Shown here in pieces: positions 51,744 to 60,184 of a DNA stretch of 64,000 nucleotides. The position numbers and the translations under genes are program-made. The notes under the pieces are model-generated. The model was not told the origin of the DNA, did not search any database, and saw nothing but the letters and a program-made list of their open reading frames with translations. The DNA is from Treponema sp. (GTDB lineage: Bacteria; Spirochaetota; Spirochaetia; Treponematales; Breznakiellaceae). How positions within the stretch are numbered: the first letter of the stretch is position 1; the number at the start of each line of letters is the position of its first letter. The stretch is taken from assembly GCA_009780855.1 (NCBI GenBank), contig WQZG01000006.1, forward strand, positions 1-64,000. Direction: 5' to 3'.

Positions 51744-53690
51744 ATGAAAAAAATATTATTTCTGGGGCTTGACGCCGCCATGCCCGATTTATTAAAAAAA
51801 TTCAGTGCAGAAGGGGTAATGCCCAATCTCAAAAAATTGATCGATAAAGGTGTTTTCAGCAGGATTCAAACAGTGTTTCCGCCCCTTACCGCCGCAGGCT
51901 GGTCCGCGATTGTAACAGGCGCCGGATGCGGAACAGCGGGCATTCCCAGCCTGATGGTAAAATTGCCGGGCGAGGAACTGGATCACTGGCACACATCTTT
52001 TGATCGCTCAATTCTGATGGCAGAAACCTTTTGGGAAGCCGGAGAAAAACAGGGGAAAAAGGCCGCCCTTATAAATTGGCCTGTTACTTTTCCGCTGGGC
52101 GCTGTTGAACGAAGCGGCAGCACACAGATAGCGGCGGCGCTTAATCCGCCATTCCGTTATTTTTATATGCCATTATGGGATATTGCTTCAAGCGCCCTTT
52201 TTACAACCAAACGTTTCGCGTGCAATCAGATACCGGGCAGAGCGGTAATGATTAAACCCGGTCCGGCCGCGGGCTGGAAAAATATTCCCTGCTCAGCCAA
52301 ACCCGCGCTGGATTTTAAAATTACAGTCCCGCCGGTCTATGTGCCTGGATATAATTTTAATGTTCTGATTCTGGCAGGAGAAAACGGATACGATCATATA
52401 CTGATATGCGAAGAAAAAGATGCGGCTCATCCGGTGACAGTACTGTCAGCCGGAGAAAAAAGTGAATGGATAATTAAAAATTTCCAAACAAAAGACGGGC
52501 AAAAAAACGGCCGTTTCCGCTTTCAGCTTATTGAGCTATCTCCTGAAGGTGACTCCATAAAATTATACCAGAGCGCCATAAATACAGCCGAAACTTATAC
52601 AATTCCGTCGGAATTTACAACAGAGCTTGAAAAAGAAGCGGGTCCGTACATGGAAGTGGATGATCCGTGGGCATTTATGGACGGCTGGATTTCCATGAAA
52701 GATTATCTGGAGCAGCTGAATATGCACGCCCGGTGGTGGGGAAAAGCCACCAGTTATACCCTTAAAAACAGGGAATGGGACATGGCTTTTTCGTGGGTAG
52801 GAACCATCGATCATATTGAACATATTTTATACGGAGGAATAGAACCAAAAGCCAGAGTTTATAATCCGGACAAGGCAGATTGGTGCTGGGCCTGTATACG
52901 TACTGCCTACAGTCAGGTGGATAATCAGATAGGACATATTCTTGAAAATATCGATCTGGATAATACCATAGTCGCGGTTGTTTCGGATCACGGTTTTAGT
53001 CATCTGGACTGGAACCCCTATGTCAAGGAATGGCTGCATAAAGCAGGCCTCCTGGAATATGTACTTGATTTATCACATGACAATCCGTCCAACCTGTCGA
53101 TCGACTGGAGCAGGACCAAATGCCATCCGCTGGAACCCTGCCATGCCCATATTTTTATTAACCTTAAGGGCCGGGACCCGCACGGAATTGTTGAACAAAA
53201 AGACTATCAGAAGATTCAGCAGGAAATTATCAGGGCGTTATATGGTATTACCAATCCCGAAACCGGTGAATCTGCGGTAGCAGTGGCATGTACACGGGAT
53301 GAGGCCGCTTCCCTGGGTATCCTGCCGAACAGGGGATACGAGAGGGTAGGTGATGTAGTTTATGCCTGGAAACCCGGATATATGTCTCATCCGTTCATAT
53401 ACCGCAGCGCTGTTAAATACCGCGACGGGACTGAACGTATGGTCGCCAATCCGGAGCTGATGGAACAGGCGGTTTTGTGCGGTAACTTTACCGGAGTACA
53501 TCTTTGCCTGCCAAGCGAACATGACATGCACGCTGTTATGATACTGGCAGGCGCAGGAATGCCGCACTACGAACGCGCAAACACTGCCAGGATTATTGAT
53601 ATAGCGCCCACATTGGCAAAAGTTCTGGGGATGCCGGTTCCCAAAGACGCAGAGGGAGCGGTCTTGTACGATATTTTGGACAGGATGTAA
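51744..53690 (+). CDS. Type I phosphodiesterase / alkaline phosphatase superfamily enzyme
   Basis: A 648-residue phosphodiesterase/nucleotide-pyrophosphatase-like enzyme. Asp10 (LGLDAAMP), nucleophile Thr49 (FPPLTAAGWS), GTIDHIEH, VVSDHGFSH and GVHLCLPSEHD are the binuclear metal-site motifs. No signal peptide, so it works in the cytoplasm. AAGGGAAG precedes the ATG. Relatives cleave phosphodiesters, phosphonates or sugar phosphates. It begins a three-gene run with the GntR and HAD genes. Confidence 0.85.
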   Translation: MKKILFLGLDAAMPDLLKKFSAEGVMPNLKKLIDKGVFSRIQTVFPPLTAAGWSAIVTGAGCGTAGIPSLMVKLPGEELDHWHTSFDRSILMAETFWEAGEKQGKKAALINWPVTFPLGAVERSGSTQIAAALNPPFRYFYMPLWDIASSALFTTKRFACNQIPGRAVMIKPGPAAGWKNIPCSAKPALDFKITVPPVYVPGYNFNVLILAGENGYDHILICEEKDAAHPVTVLSAGEKSEWIIKNFQTKDGQKNGRFRFQLIELSPEGDSIKLYQSAINTAETYTIPSEFTTELEKEAGPYMEVDDPWAFMDGWISMKDYLEQLNMHARWWGKATSYTLKNREWDMAFSWVGTIDHIEHILYGGIEPKARVYNPDKADWCWACIRTAYSQVDNQIGHILENIDLDNTIVAVVSDHGFSHLDWNPYVKEWLHKAGLLEYVLDLSHDNPSNLSIDWSRTKCHPLEPCHAHIFINLKGRDPHGIVEQKDYQKIQQEIIRALYGITNPETGESAVAVACTRDEAASLGILPNRGYERVGDVVYAWKPGYMSHPFIYRSAVKYRDGTERMVANPELMEQAVLCGNFTGVHLCLPSEHDMHAVMILAGAGMPHYERANTARIIDIAPTLAKVLGMPVPKDAEGAVLYDILDRM

Positions 53691-53693
53691 TAT
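53664..53693 (+). promoter_or_regulatory. Internal leaderless promoter of the GntR gene
   Basis: TTGTAC (53664-53669), 18-nt spacer, TAATAT (53688-53693), then 6 nt to the ATG at 53700. It overlaps the end and stop codon of the phosphodiesterase gene. No Shine-Dalgarno. This would let the regulator be made independently. Confidence 0.5.
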
Positions 53694-53699
53694 ACCAAT

Positions 53700-54464
53700 A
53701 TGTTATACCCGGGAAACGGAAAAGCACTGTTCATGCAGCTTAAAGACATTATTATGCAATGGATAGACTCCGGTGAACTTAAACCCAATGACAAGCTGCC
53801 CAGTGAACGGGTCCTGATGGGAAAATACAATATCAGCAGAGTTACGGTCAGATACGCCCTCAATGATCTTGTGCAAAAAAACATCATTATTAAAAAACAC
53901 GGCAAGGGATATTTTGTTTCTCCCCCGCAGAAGATAGAATACCAGCTCGACAGTCTTTTGGGTTTTATCGAAGAATTTACAATTAAAAAAATGAAATGTA
54001 AAATTTCCAGCCTTAAGCGGGAATTTTTGATACCTCCAAAAGAAGTGCGCTCGGCTTTTGGGACACAGCCGAATGAAAAAGTTTTTTTGCTTTCAAGGCT
54101 GATTTTTGTGGACAGGGAACCTTTGGCAATTGATAAAACATATCTTCCCGCCCAGGTCGCAGTTCTGCTGGAAAACATGAATTTAACAAACAGCATACTT
54201 TACAGAATTTTCGAAAAAAACAATTATAAATTGACGTTTGCAGATCAATGGATTAGCGCCGAAAAACCAGGCGCTGATGAAGCAAAATTACTTGGAATAA
54301 AATCCGGAGATCCAATTCTGGTCATTTACAGAAAAACCCATGTAGAAGGCAATGCAGTCCTTCTTTTTAGCCGTACAGTTTACCGCGCGGATCGTTACCA
54401 ATATTATATTACTCTAAAACGCTACCCGCAGAACCATATAGAGCCCCAGTTACCAAATGAATAA
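53700..54464 (+). CDS. GntR-family transcriptional regulator, HutC/UTRA type
   Basis: A 254-residue regulator. The N-terminal winged helix (about residues 10-75) contains LKPNDKLPSERVLMGKYNIS and VTVRYALNDL, typical of GntR. The C-terminal UTRA effector domain (about 95-240) senses a small ligand, often a sugar phosphate or amino sugar. NagR/DasR belong to this class, and two dre-like operators lie 2 and 3 kb away. It overlaps the HAD gene by 8 bp. The regulated ligand is unknown. Confidence 0.9.
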   Translation: MLYPGNGKALFMQLKDIIMQWIDSGELKPNDKLPSERVLMGKYNISRVTVRYALNDLVQKNIIIKKHGKGYFVSPPQKIEYQLDSLLGFIEEFTIKKMKCKISSLKREFLIPPKEVRSAFGTQPNEKVFLLSRLIFVDREPLAIDKTYLPAQVAVLLENMNLTNSILYRIFEKNNYKLTFADQWISAEKPGADEAKLLGIKSGDPILVIYRKTHVEGNAVLLFSRTVYRADRYQYYITLKRYPQNHIEPQLPNE

Positions 54465-55110
54465 ATATAGCGCGGTAATTTTCGATTTTGATCGTACGAT
54501 AGCCGATACCGAAGATGCCGTTCTTTATTGTCATGATCAAACATTGAGAAATTTTGGATACACGCCTTTGGATAAAAATAAATTTAAGCAAGTAATCGGA
54601 AAACCGGCTGATGTTCAGATAAAATTTTTAACAGGCGAAAATGATCCCGGGTTGATAAAAAAAATATCGGATTGGCATACAAAAATGTGTGACGAACACA
54701 TGAGCGAAATGACAAAATTTTTCCCTTATGTAAAAGAGGGATTAATTGAATTGCAGAAAGCAGGTATTAAAACCGGAATAATTTCAAACAAAAATCAAAA
54801 ATATATTATTACCCCCCTGGAGCGGGACGGTATTTTGCCCTTTATAAATAAAATTTATGGACCTGAACAAGTCAAAATGGCAAAACCCAATCCTGAGGGG
54901 CTGCTGCGCATGATAAATGAATTCGGCCTTGATAAAAGAGAAGTTTTATATATTGGCGACAGCCTTATTGATCAGGCGGCCGCAAATAATTGTGATGTAG
55001 ATTTTGCCGCAATGCTTACCGGCGGAACCGGACAAAAAGAATTTGATTTAAATGGCTCATATACTGCGGTTTTTAACCGGTTCTGCGACTTGATAAATGC
55101 TCTGATCTAA
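54457..55110 (+). CDS. HAD-family phosphatase (phosphoglycolate phosphatase-like)
   Basis: A 217-residue HAD hydrolase. Motif I is FDFDRTIADT, with nucleophile Asp and Asp+2, motif II is GIISNK, motif III Lys is in KMAKPNPEG and motif IV is YIGDSLID. The cap domain is of the alpha-helical C1 type. It dephosphorylates a small phosphate ester; the phosphodiesterase-regulator-phosphatase gene order suggests sequential removal of phosphate from one substrate. Overlaps the GntR gene. Confidence 0.87.
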   Translation: MNKYSAVIFDFDRTIADTEDAVLYCHDQTLRNFGYTPLDKNKFKQVIGKPADVQIKFLTGENDPGLIKKISDWHTKMCDEHMSEMTKFFPYVKEGLIELQKAGIKTGIISNKNQKYIITPLERDGILPFINKIYGPEQVKMAKPNPEGLLRMINEFGLDKREVLYIGDSLIDQAAANNCDVDFAAMLTGGTGQKEFDLNGSYTAVFNRFCDLINALI

Positions 55111-55125
55111 AAATTAATAATCTTT

Positions 55126-55620
55126 TTAATCCTGAACATCATCTTCCGGATTATTTCTGTTGCGTTTCTGTATAACTTTTTTAAATTTATTTAACGATTC
55201 GTGCAAAGACTTATCAACCTGCGGATCATAGGTTTCCGGTTCCGCGGCGGTTTCCGGCGGGAAGGCCGCGGCCGCGGATTTGGGCAGACCGGAGATGGGT
55301 TCGCGGCTAAGACAAAACGAAAGCCCCTGGATTTTTAATTCGGGGAATTTTTTCTGGAATATACCAAGCAGATATTTTTGCTTTGTCTGCAGAATCTGAA
55401 CCCAGCCCGGATGCTCTGCTTCGATCACGAGTATTCCGCGCTCAAGTTCCCTAATCCTGCAGTGATCACAGGCCGCGGAAATCTGGGCTTGTTTTGCCGC
55501 CGCGGCCCATGAATTGGAAAAGAGTTCAGCGGAGATTCGGGCGTTTTCCAATGTTTCCCGATCAAAACGTTCGCTGAACAAAGAAGTTAAAAGATCGCCC
55601 GCCTTCCTTACATTTTCCAT
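55126..55620 (-). CDS. dciA: DUF721/DciA-like protein
   Basis: A 164-residue protein with the DUF721 fold pattern (ELERGILVIEAEHPGWVQIL, QTKQKYLLGIF). DciA helps load the replicative helicase DnaB in bacteria lacking DnaC. It normally follows recF in spirochaetes; here a chemoreceptor intervenes, with 1 bp between its stop and this ATG. There is no ribosome-binding site, implying coupled translation. The C-terminal 50 residues are Pro/Glu/Lys-rich and likely disordered. Confidence 0.78.
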   Translation of the reverse strand: MENVRKAGDLLTSLFSERFDRETLENARISAELFSNSWAAAAKQAQISAACDHCRIRELERGILVIEAEHPGWVQILQTKQKYLLGIFQKKFPELKIQGLSFCLSREPISGLPKSAAAAFPPETAAEPETYDPQVDKSLHESLNKFKKVIQKRNRNNPEDDVQD

Positions 55621-55621
55621 T

Positions 55622-57721
55622 TCAACTGCGTATCTTGAACGGATTTATGGATTTCTCCAGTTGATCAACACCGGATCTGGTATTTTGCACTACCGCGGCC
55701 ACATTTTCGGAATTGGAAGTGAGGGATTTTGTATCATCGTTGCATTTGGTCACTTTCTCATCCACACTGCCGCTTAACTTCATAAGGAATTCGCAGGTTG
55801 TTACGGCTTCGCTGGCGCCGGCTTCCATTGCCTGTGAAGCTGTTTCTACATCGCCGGTAATGGCGTTAATGGCAGTAATCGACGAAAGCAGCTGGTTGGA
55901 ACCCAGACTCTGTTCTTCCGCGGCTTTTTTGAGTGTTGCCGTTATTTCTTCAATCTGCTTAATCATGGTAAGCATTCCGCCGAATGATACTTCCACGCTT
56001 CCGGCTGATATGGTGATTTCCTTAATATGTTTTTGAAGCGACTTGATAGCTTCCTCGGAACTTCTGGACTGCTGGGCTGTTGTCTCCGCGAGCTTGCGGA
56101 TTTCCTGCGCAACAACGGCAAAACCTTTGCCGGCTTCACCGGCATGGGCAGCTTCAATGGCGGCGTTCATGCTGAGCAGGTTGGTTTGTGTGGCAACATC
56201 GGAAATAACTTTGTTCATGACGGCAAGAGCCTGAGATTCTTTCTCAACCATTTTTGTCGCGTCCGCGGTTTCTGTCAGCAGTTTCTTTTGTTCGCCGGAG
56301 GAATGAACAAGATCCCGTATACGGTCATCAACCAGAACAGTACTGTTCTCTATCGAGTGAAGATTGGCTACCATTTCTTCTATTGCGGACGAAGCGCCGC
56401 TGATCTGGGCGCTCTGTTCCTTTATCTTAACATTCAGGTTTTCAATCTGGTTCATTACACTGTTAACGGCAGATTCATTCTTACCAATGGAATGATTTTC
56501 ATTCTCCACATCATTATGTATTGAATTAACCGTCTCGCTTACGTGATTAATAATGGTCTGGGTGTCATTAACCGATAACGAAAGATCTTCGGCAACTTTA
56601 TTGATGTGCCCTGCGGAATCCTTGATCTTGCGCACCAGACTGCTTATGTTGTCGTTAAAACTGTTGAATCCCGCAGATAGTTCCGAAGCTTCCCTGGAAT
56701 TATAATCCGGAATAATGGCGGTAAAATCACCGGACGAGATGATATTGAGCGAGGTAACCAGCCGTTTAAACGGGTTGGCGAGATAATTGCTTAACAACAC
56801 GGTAATAATTACGGCGATTACAGTCATGCCAAGAACTATCATGATGACAGTCAATAACAGCCGTCTCAGGCCGGCAAGAAGGCTGTCAGTAGAACCGGTG
56901 GATACCAGGATCCATCCGGTGGTTCCGACGGGAGCGGAACAGATATATACCTTGCCTTCAAAATCGACGGTTAAATCGGAGTTTAGTATGGTCTGCTTGT
57001 CCGCGTTGGGCATTACGGTAAACAGATTTTTTTGGAGTTCAAAGGACGAATCCGGGTGAACCAGAAATAATCCGTTGCGATCAATCAGCATTGTAAGGCC
57101 GTCATCGGTAATTTTTTCGCTGGTTACAAGTTCATTGAACTTGGCCAGCAGTACGTCAACACCCAGGACCCCGGTAATTTTTCCGGTCTCATCACTGACT
57201 GTAAGTGAGAAGGTAACGACCAGTTTACCGGTCTGTGCGTCAATATACGGATCTACAAGTACGATTTTGCCGGGATTGGCCATGGCTGCCTTATGCCAGG
57301 GCCGGTTCGGCGGATCCCAGGTATAATCCCATTCGGGATCAGTGTCCGGATTCCAGAGAGTGCTGGAAATCCAGAAACCGCCCGGACCGTACATTGAAGT
57401 TACCGAGCCGTAATAGAAGTCAAGCACATCCGGATTTGCGCTTTTGATGCTTGTCAGGACATCGTTCTTCAGCTCATTTGACGGCAATACATTGATATAC
57501 GTAGCGCAGCTCTGGATCATGTCATAAAACGGCGACAGTGCTCCTTCCAGATGCGAGGTAATGTACTGCATGGTAATACCGGCTTTTTCCTCGACGTTTT
57601 TTACGGTCAGGTTATTCATGTTTACATAAAAAATGGCTGTAATGGTAAACGAAAATACCAGAACCAGACACAAACAGAACAGCATAATCAGGATGGCCAT
57701 TGAAAGATGTTTCTTTTTCAT
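55622..57721 (-). CDS. Methyl-accepting chemotaxis protein within the dnaN-recF-dciA operon
   Basis: A 699-residue chemoreceptor: TM1 near residues 8-30, periplasmic dCache sensor, TM2 near 283-305, HAMP, and a signalling domain with [24 protein letters not shown] precedes the ATG. It begins 3 bp after recF and ends 1 bp before dciA, so it is embedded in a replication operon. The tip sequence is identical to that of the receptor at 36500 over [18 protein letters not shown], so both should work with the same CheA/CheW. Confidence 0.92.
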   Translation of the reverse strand: MKKKHLSMAILIMLFCLCLVLVFSFTITAIFYVNMNNLTVKNVEEKAGITMQYITSHLEGALSPFYDMIQSCATYINVLPSNELKNDVLTSIKSANPDVLDFYYGSVTSMYGPGGFWISSTLWNPDTDPEWDYTWDPPNRPWHKAAMANPGKIVLVDPYIDAQTGKLVVTFSLTVSDETGKITGVLGVDVLLAKFNELVTSEKITDDGLTMLIDRNGLFLVHPDSSFELQKNLFTVMPNADKQTILNSDLTVDFEGKVYICSAPVGTTGWILVSTGSTDSLLAGLRRLLLTVIMIVLGMTVIAVIITVLLSNYLANPFKRLVTSLNIISSGDFTAIIPDYNSREASELSAGFNSFNDNISSLVRKIKDSAGHINKVAEDLSLSVNDTQTIINHVSETVNSIHNDVENENHSIGKNESAVNSVMNQIENLNVKIKEQSAQISGASSAIEEMVANLHSIENSTVLVDDRIRDLVHSSGEQKKLLTETADATKMVEKESQALAVMNKVISDVATQTNLLSMNAAIEAAHAGEAGKGFAVVAQEIRKLAETTAQQSRSSEEAIKSLQKHIKEITISAGSVEVSFGGMLTMIKQIEEITATLKKAAEEQSLGSNQLLSSITAINAITGDVETASQAMEAGASEAVTTCEFLMKLSGSVDEKVTKCNDDTKSLTSNSENVAAVVQNTRSGVDQLEKSINPFKIRS

Positions 57722-57724
57722 AAT

Positions 57725-58855
57725 TTATTCCTGTTTTAAAATTCCTGAATTTACAAAGTAAACCATTGTATCATTTTTACGGTAAAAATTATAGGGTTCT
57801 TCGGGAAGAAAGGTAAAGAACCCCTGGTCGTACTCCGGCATGAGCGCGATAAATTTTTTTCTTTTTTCGCCGTCAAGCTCAAGCAAAACATCATCCAGAA
57901 GCAGGACCGCCTTTTTGCCGGTTTTCTCCGAGAATATCCTGGCCTGGGCAATACGGAGCAGCAGGGCAAGAAGGCGGCGCTGGCCGGTAGAAGCTCTGGC
58001 GGAAAAATCCGCCGGTTCTGTAAATTCTTTAAAATCTTTTGAACCGGTTTTTCTGGTAAAGATATACCTGTCCCTGTGGGGCCCCGACATTGTTATTCCG
58101 GAAAAAAGATCATTTACCCTGCGGCTTTCAAGTACTGCCAAAACCGCTTCAGCAGTTTCTTCTTTCCAGGAAGGCAGATAATCTACCGCTACATTGTCCA
58201 GACCGGAAATTTCGCAGTACAGCGGCCGGAAGATCCCGGAGAAAACCTGCACCTCCCTTTGTCTTTTGCGCATCAGTTCCAGGCCGTACTGAACAAGCTG
58301 GGGATCAAGGGCATCCAGCAGCGCCGAAGTTTCCGCGGAAAGCTTGCCGCGGCTGCTGTCATTTTTTAAAATGCTGTTTCTGGTTTTTAAAACCTTGCGG
58401 TAGTTCTGCAAATCCCTAAGGTAGACAGGATCGGGCAGGCTTTGGGTCTGATCAAAAAACCAGCGCCGTCTCTCCGGAGACCCCGTTACAAACTCCATGT
58501 CCTCGTGGCAAAAAACAATGCACGGCGCGACAGACAGCAGGTCTTTGCGGTCTTCAACCCTTTTGCCGTCAAGAAAAATATTTTTTTTGCGGTCTTTATA
58601 AATTACCGAAATACCTGAATTTATCGTATCGTCCAGTTTTACCGTAACCGAAAAATCCCTGCTTCCGGTCCGGGCCAGTTCGCTGTCCTTTACTCCGCGG
58701 AAAGATGATCCGTAGGAAGCAAAATAGAGAGCTTCGATAAAATTTGTTTTTCCCTGGCCGTTTTCCCCGACAAGAAAAATATCTTTTGCGCCAGTATCTG
58801 TCCCGGCATCGCCAAGGTTACGGAATGAAACTGCCCTTAGTGATGTAAAAGCCAT
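57725..58855 (-). CDS. recF: DNA replication and repair protein RecF
   Basis: A 376-residue SMC-like ATPase loading RecA at gaps. Walker A is GENGQGKTNF near residue 31, an ASTGQRRLLALLL signature lies near 290 and Walker B is LLLDDVLLELD near 315. Length matches the family. It starts 9 bp after dnaN with no clear Shine-Dalgarno, suggesting coupling, and is followed by the chemoreceptor rather than dciA. Confidence 0.95.
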   Translation of the reverse strand: MAFTSLRAVSFRNLGDAGTDTGAKDIFLVGENGQGKTNFIEALYFASYGSSFRGVKDSELARTGSRDFSVTVKLDDTINSGISVIYKDRKKNIFLDGKRVEDRKDLLSVAPCIVFCHEDMEFVTGSPERRRWFFDQTQSLPDPVYLRDLQNYRKVLKTRNSILKNDSSRGKLSAETSALLDALDPQLVQYGLELMRKRQREVQVFSGIFRPLYCEISGLDNVAVDYLPSWKEETAEAVLAVLESRRVNDLFSGITMSGPHRDRYIFTRKTGSKDFKEFTEPADFSARASTGQRRLLALLLRIAQARIFSEKTGKKAVLLLDDVLLELDGEKRKKFIALMPEYDQGFFTFLPEEPYNFYRKNDTMVYFVNSGILKQE

Positions 58856-58864
58856 ATTCTGTTT

Positions 58865-59962
58865 TTAGTCTGTCTGCATCGGCATTACGATATGGAAAAA
58901 ATCTTCCGCTGGTACAGAACTGATTGTAATTGCTTTGGTAGGTTCGCTGAACTGAACGCTGATCTCGTCGGTCTTTATAACTTTGAGCGGTTCCTCAATA
59001 TACCGGTAATTGAGCGCTATCGAAATTTCTTCTCCGTCATATTTACACGGTATCTCTTCCCTTGCGTTGCCGATTTCGTTTTCTTCGCAGTAAACCGATA
59101 CCGTACCCGGATTAAGGCCCAGATAAACCCTGTGGGATTTTTGTTCCACCAACAGCGATACCCTTTTTAGGGCGTCAAGCATTTCCAGTCGGTTGGCCAT
59201 AAATGAATTAACCTGGTTCTCCGGAATTACACGCCGGTAATTTGGAAACTGTCCTTCAATAAGCACAGAAGATAATTTATATGCGCCGAATTGTATAAAA
59301 ATAGTTTTATCTGTCACCGAAATCTCAACCATGCCTTCGTCGCCGGACCTCTTCATGATAACGTTGAGAATCTTCGGCGGAATAATTACGCCGCTGAAGT
59401 CCTGTACTTCTTCTGCCGGTTTTGATATACAGGCCAAACGTCTGCCGTCTGTGGCCACCATGGAAAGTTTGCCTTCCGCCTTTTCAAAAAAGACCCCGTT
59501 CATAAAATATCTTGTCTCATCATCGGAAACCGCGAATACAGTCTGCCCTACCATACTTTTAAAATCTTTTATTGGTATATTAAAAAATTGGTTATTGGAT
59601 ATGGCAAATTCAGGATACTTTTCTGATGAAGTTACTTTTAACTGGAACCTGGCCTTTTTAACCGCTGTCTTTATTGTTATTTTGCCTTCTGACTGTTCAA
59701 AATCAAGGTCTCCCTCCGGAATGGAATTAAGGATCCCAAAAAATTTTTCTCCGAATACAGTCACTACTCCGGGCTCTACAACCTGTACAGGAACTTTTGT
59801 CTCAAAATTAACTTTCATGTCGGTAGCTTTAATTATAAGCTGATCACCGGCCGCTTCCATGTAAATATTTGAGAGTATGGAAATGACATTTCTTGAAGCG
59901 ATAATTTCGTTCGCAATTGCGATTTCTTTTAACAAAACGCTCCGGTTACAGGTAAACTTCAT
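58865..59962 (-). CDS. dnaN: DNA polymerase III sliding clamp beta subunit
   Basis: A 365-residue clamp of three similar domains. Conserved segments include DGRRLACI in the middle domain and the C-terminal HIVMPMQTD, which ends the protein like the MPM(R/Q) tail of other clamps. AGAAGGAG precedes the ATG. It lies 222 bp downstream of dnaA, on the same strand, and starts the dnaN-recF-MCP-dciA run. Confidence 0.96.
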   Translation of the reverse strand: MKFTCNRSVLLKEIAIANEIIASRNVISILSNIYMEAAGDQLIIKATDMKVNFETKVPVQVVEPGVVTVFGEKFFGILNSIPEGDLDFEQSEGKITIKTAVKKARFQLKVTSSEKYPEFAISNNQFFNIPIKDFKSMVGQTVFAVSDDETRYFMNGVFFEKAEGKLSMVATDGRRLACISKPAEEVQDFSGVIIPPKILNVIMKRSGDEGMVEISVTDKTIFIQFGAYKLSSVLIEGQFPNYRRVIPENQVNSFMANRLEMLDALKRVSLLVEQKSHRVYLGLNPGTVSVYCEENEIGNAREEIPCKYDGEEISIALNYRYIEEPLKVIKTDEISVQFSEPTKAITISSVPAEDFFHIVMPMQTD

Positions 59963-60184
59963 TGGAGGCTCCTTCTCTTATTATATTATATATATAAATA
60001 GTAATAATAGTAATAGTAAGCCGGAAATGTTGATAACTCATCTATTTCCTTATGTGATATGGAAATAATTTTTTGTTATCCTGTTGAATAAACATATTTT
60101 TTTTATATCATTTTCCACATTGATCACCATAAAAAATATCCCGGTAATAAACAGCTCATTTTTTAACCTCATATTAACACCATA
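59963..60184. other. dnaA-dnaN spacer with DnaA-box-like sites
   Basis: 222 bp, very AT-rich. TGTTGATAA at 60028-60036 (TTATCAACA on the minus strand) and TTTTCCACA at 60111-60119 are near-consensus DnaA boxes. It could form part of a bipartite origin or serve dnaN autoregulation by DnaA. Confidence 0.5.
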
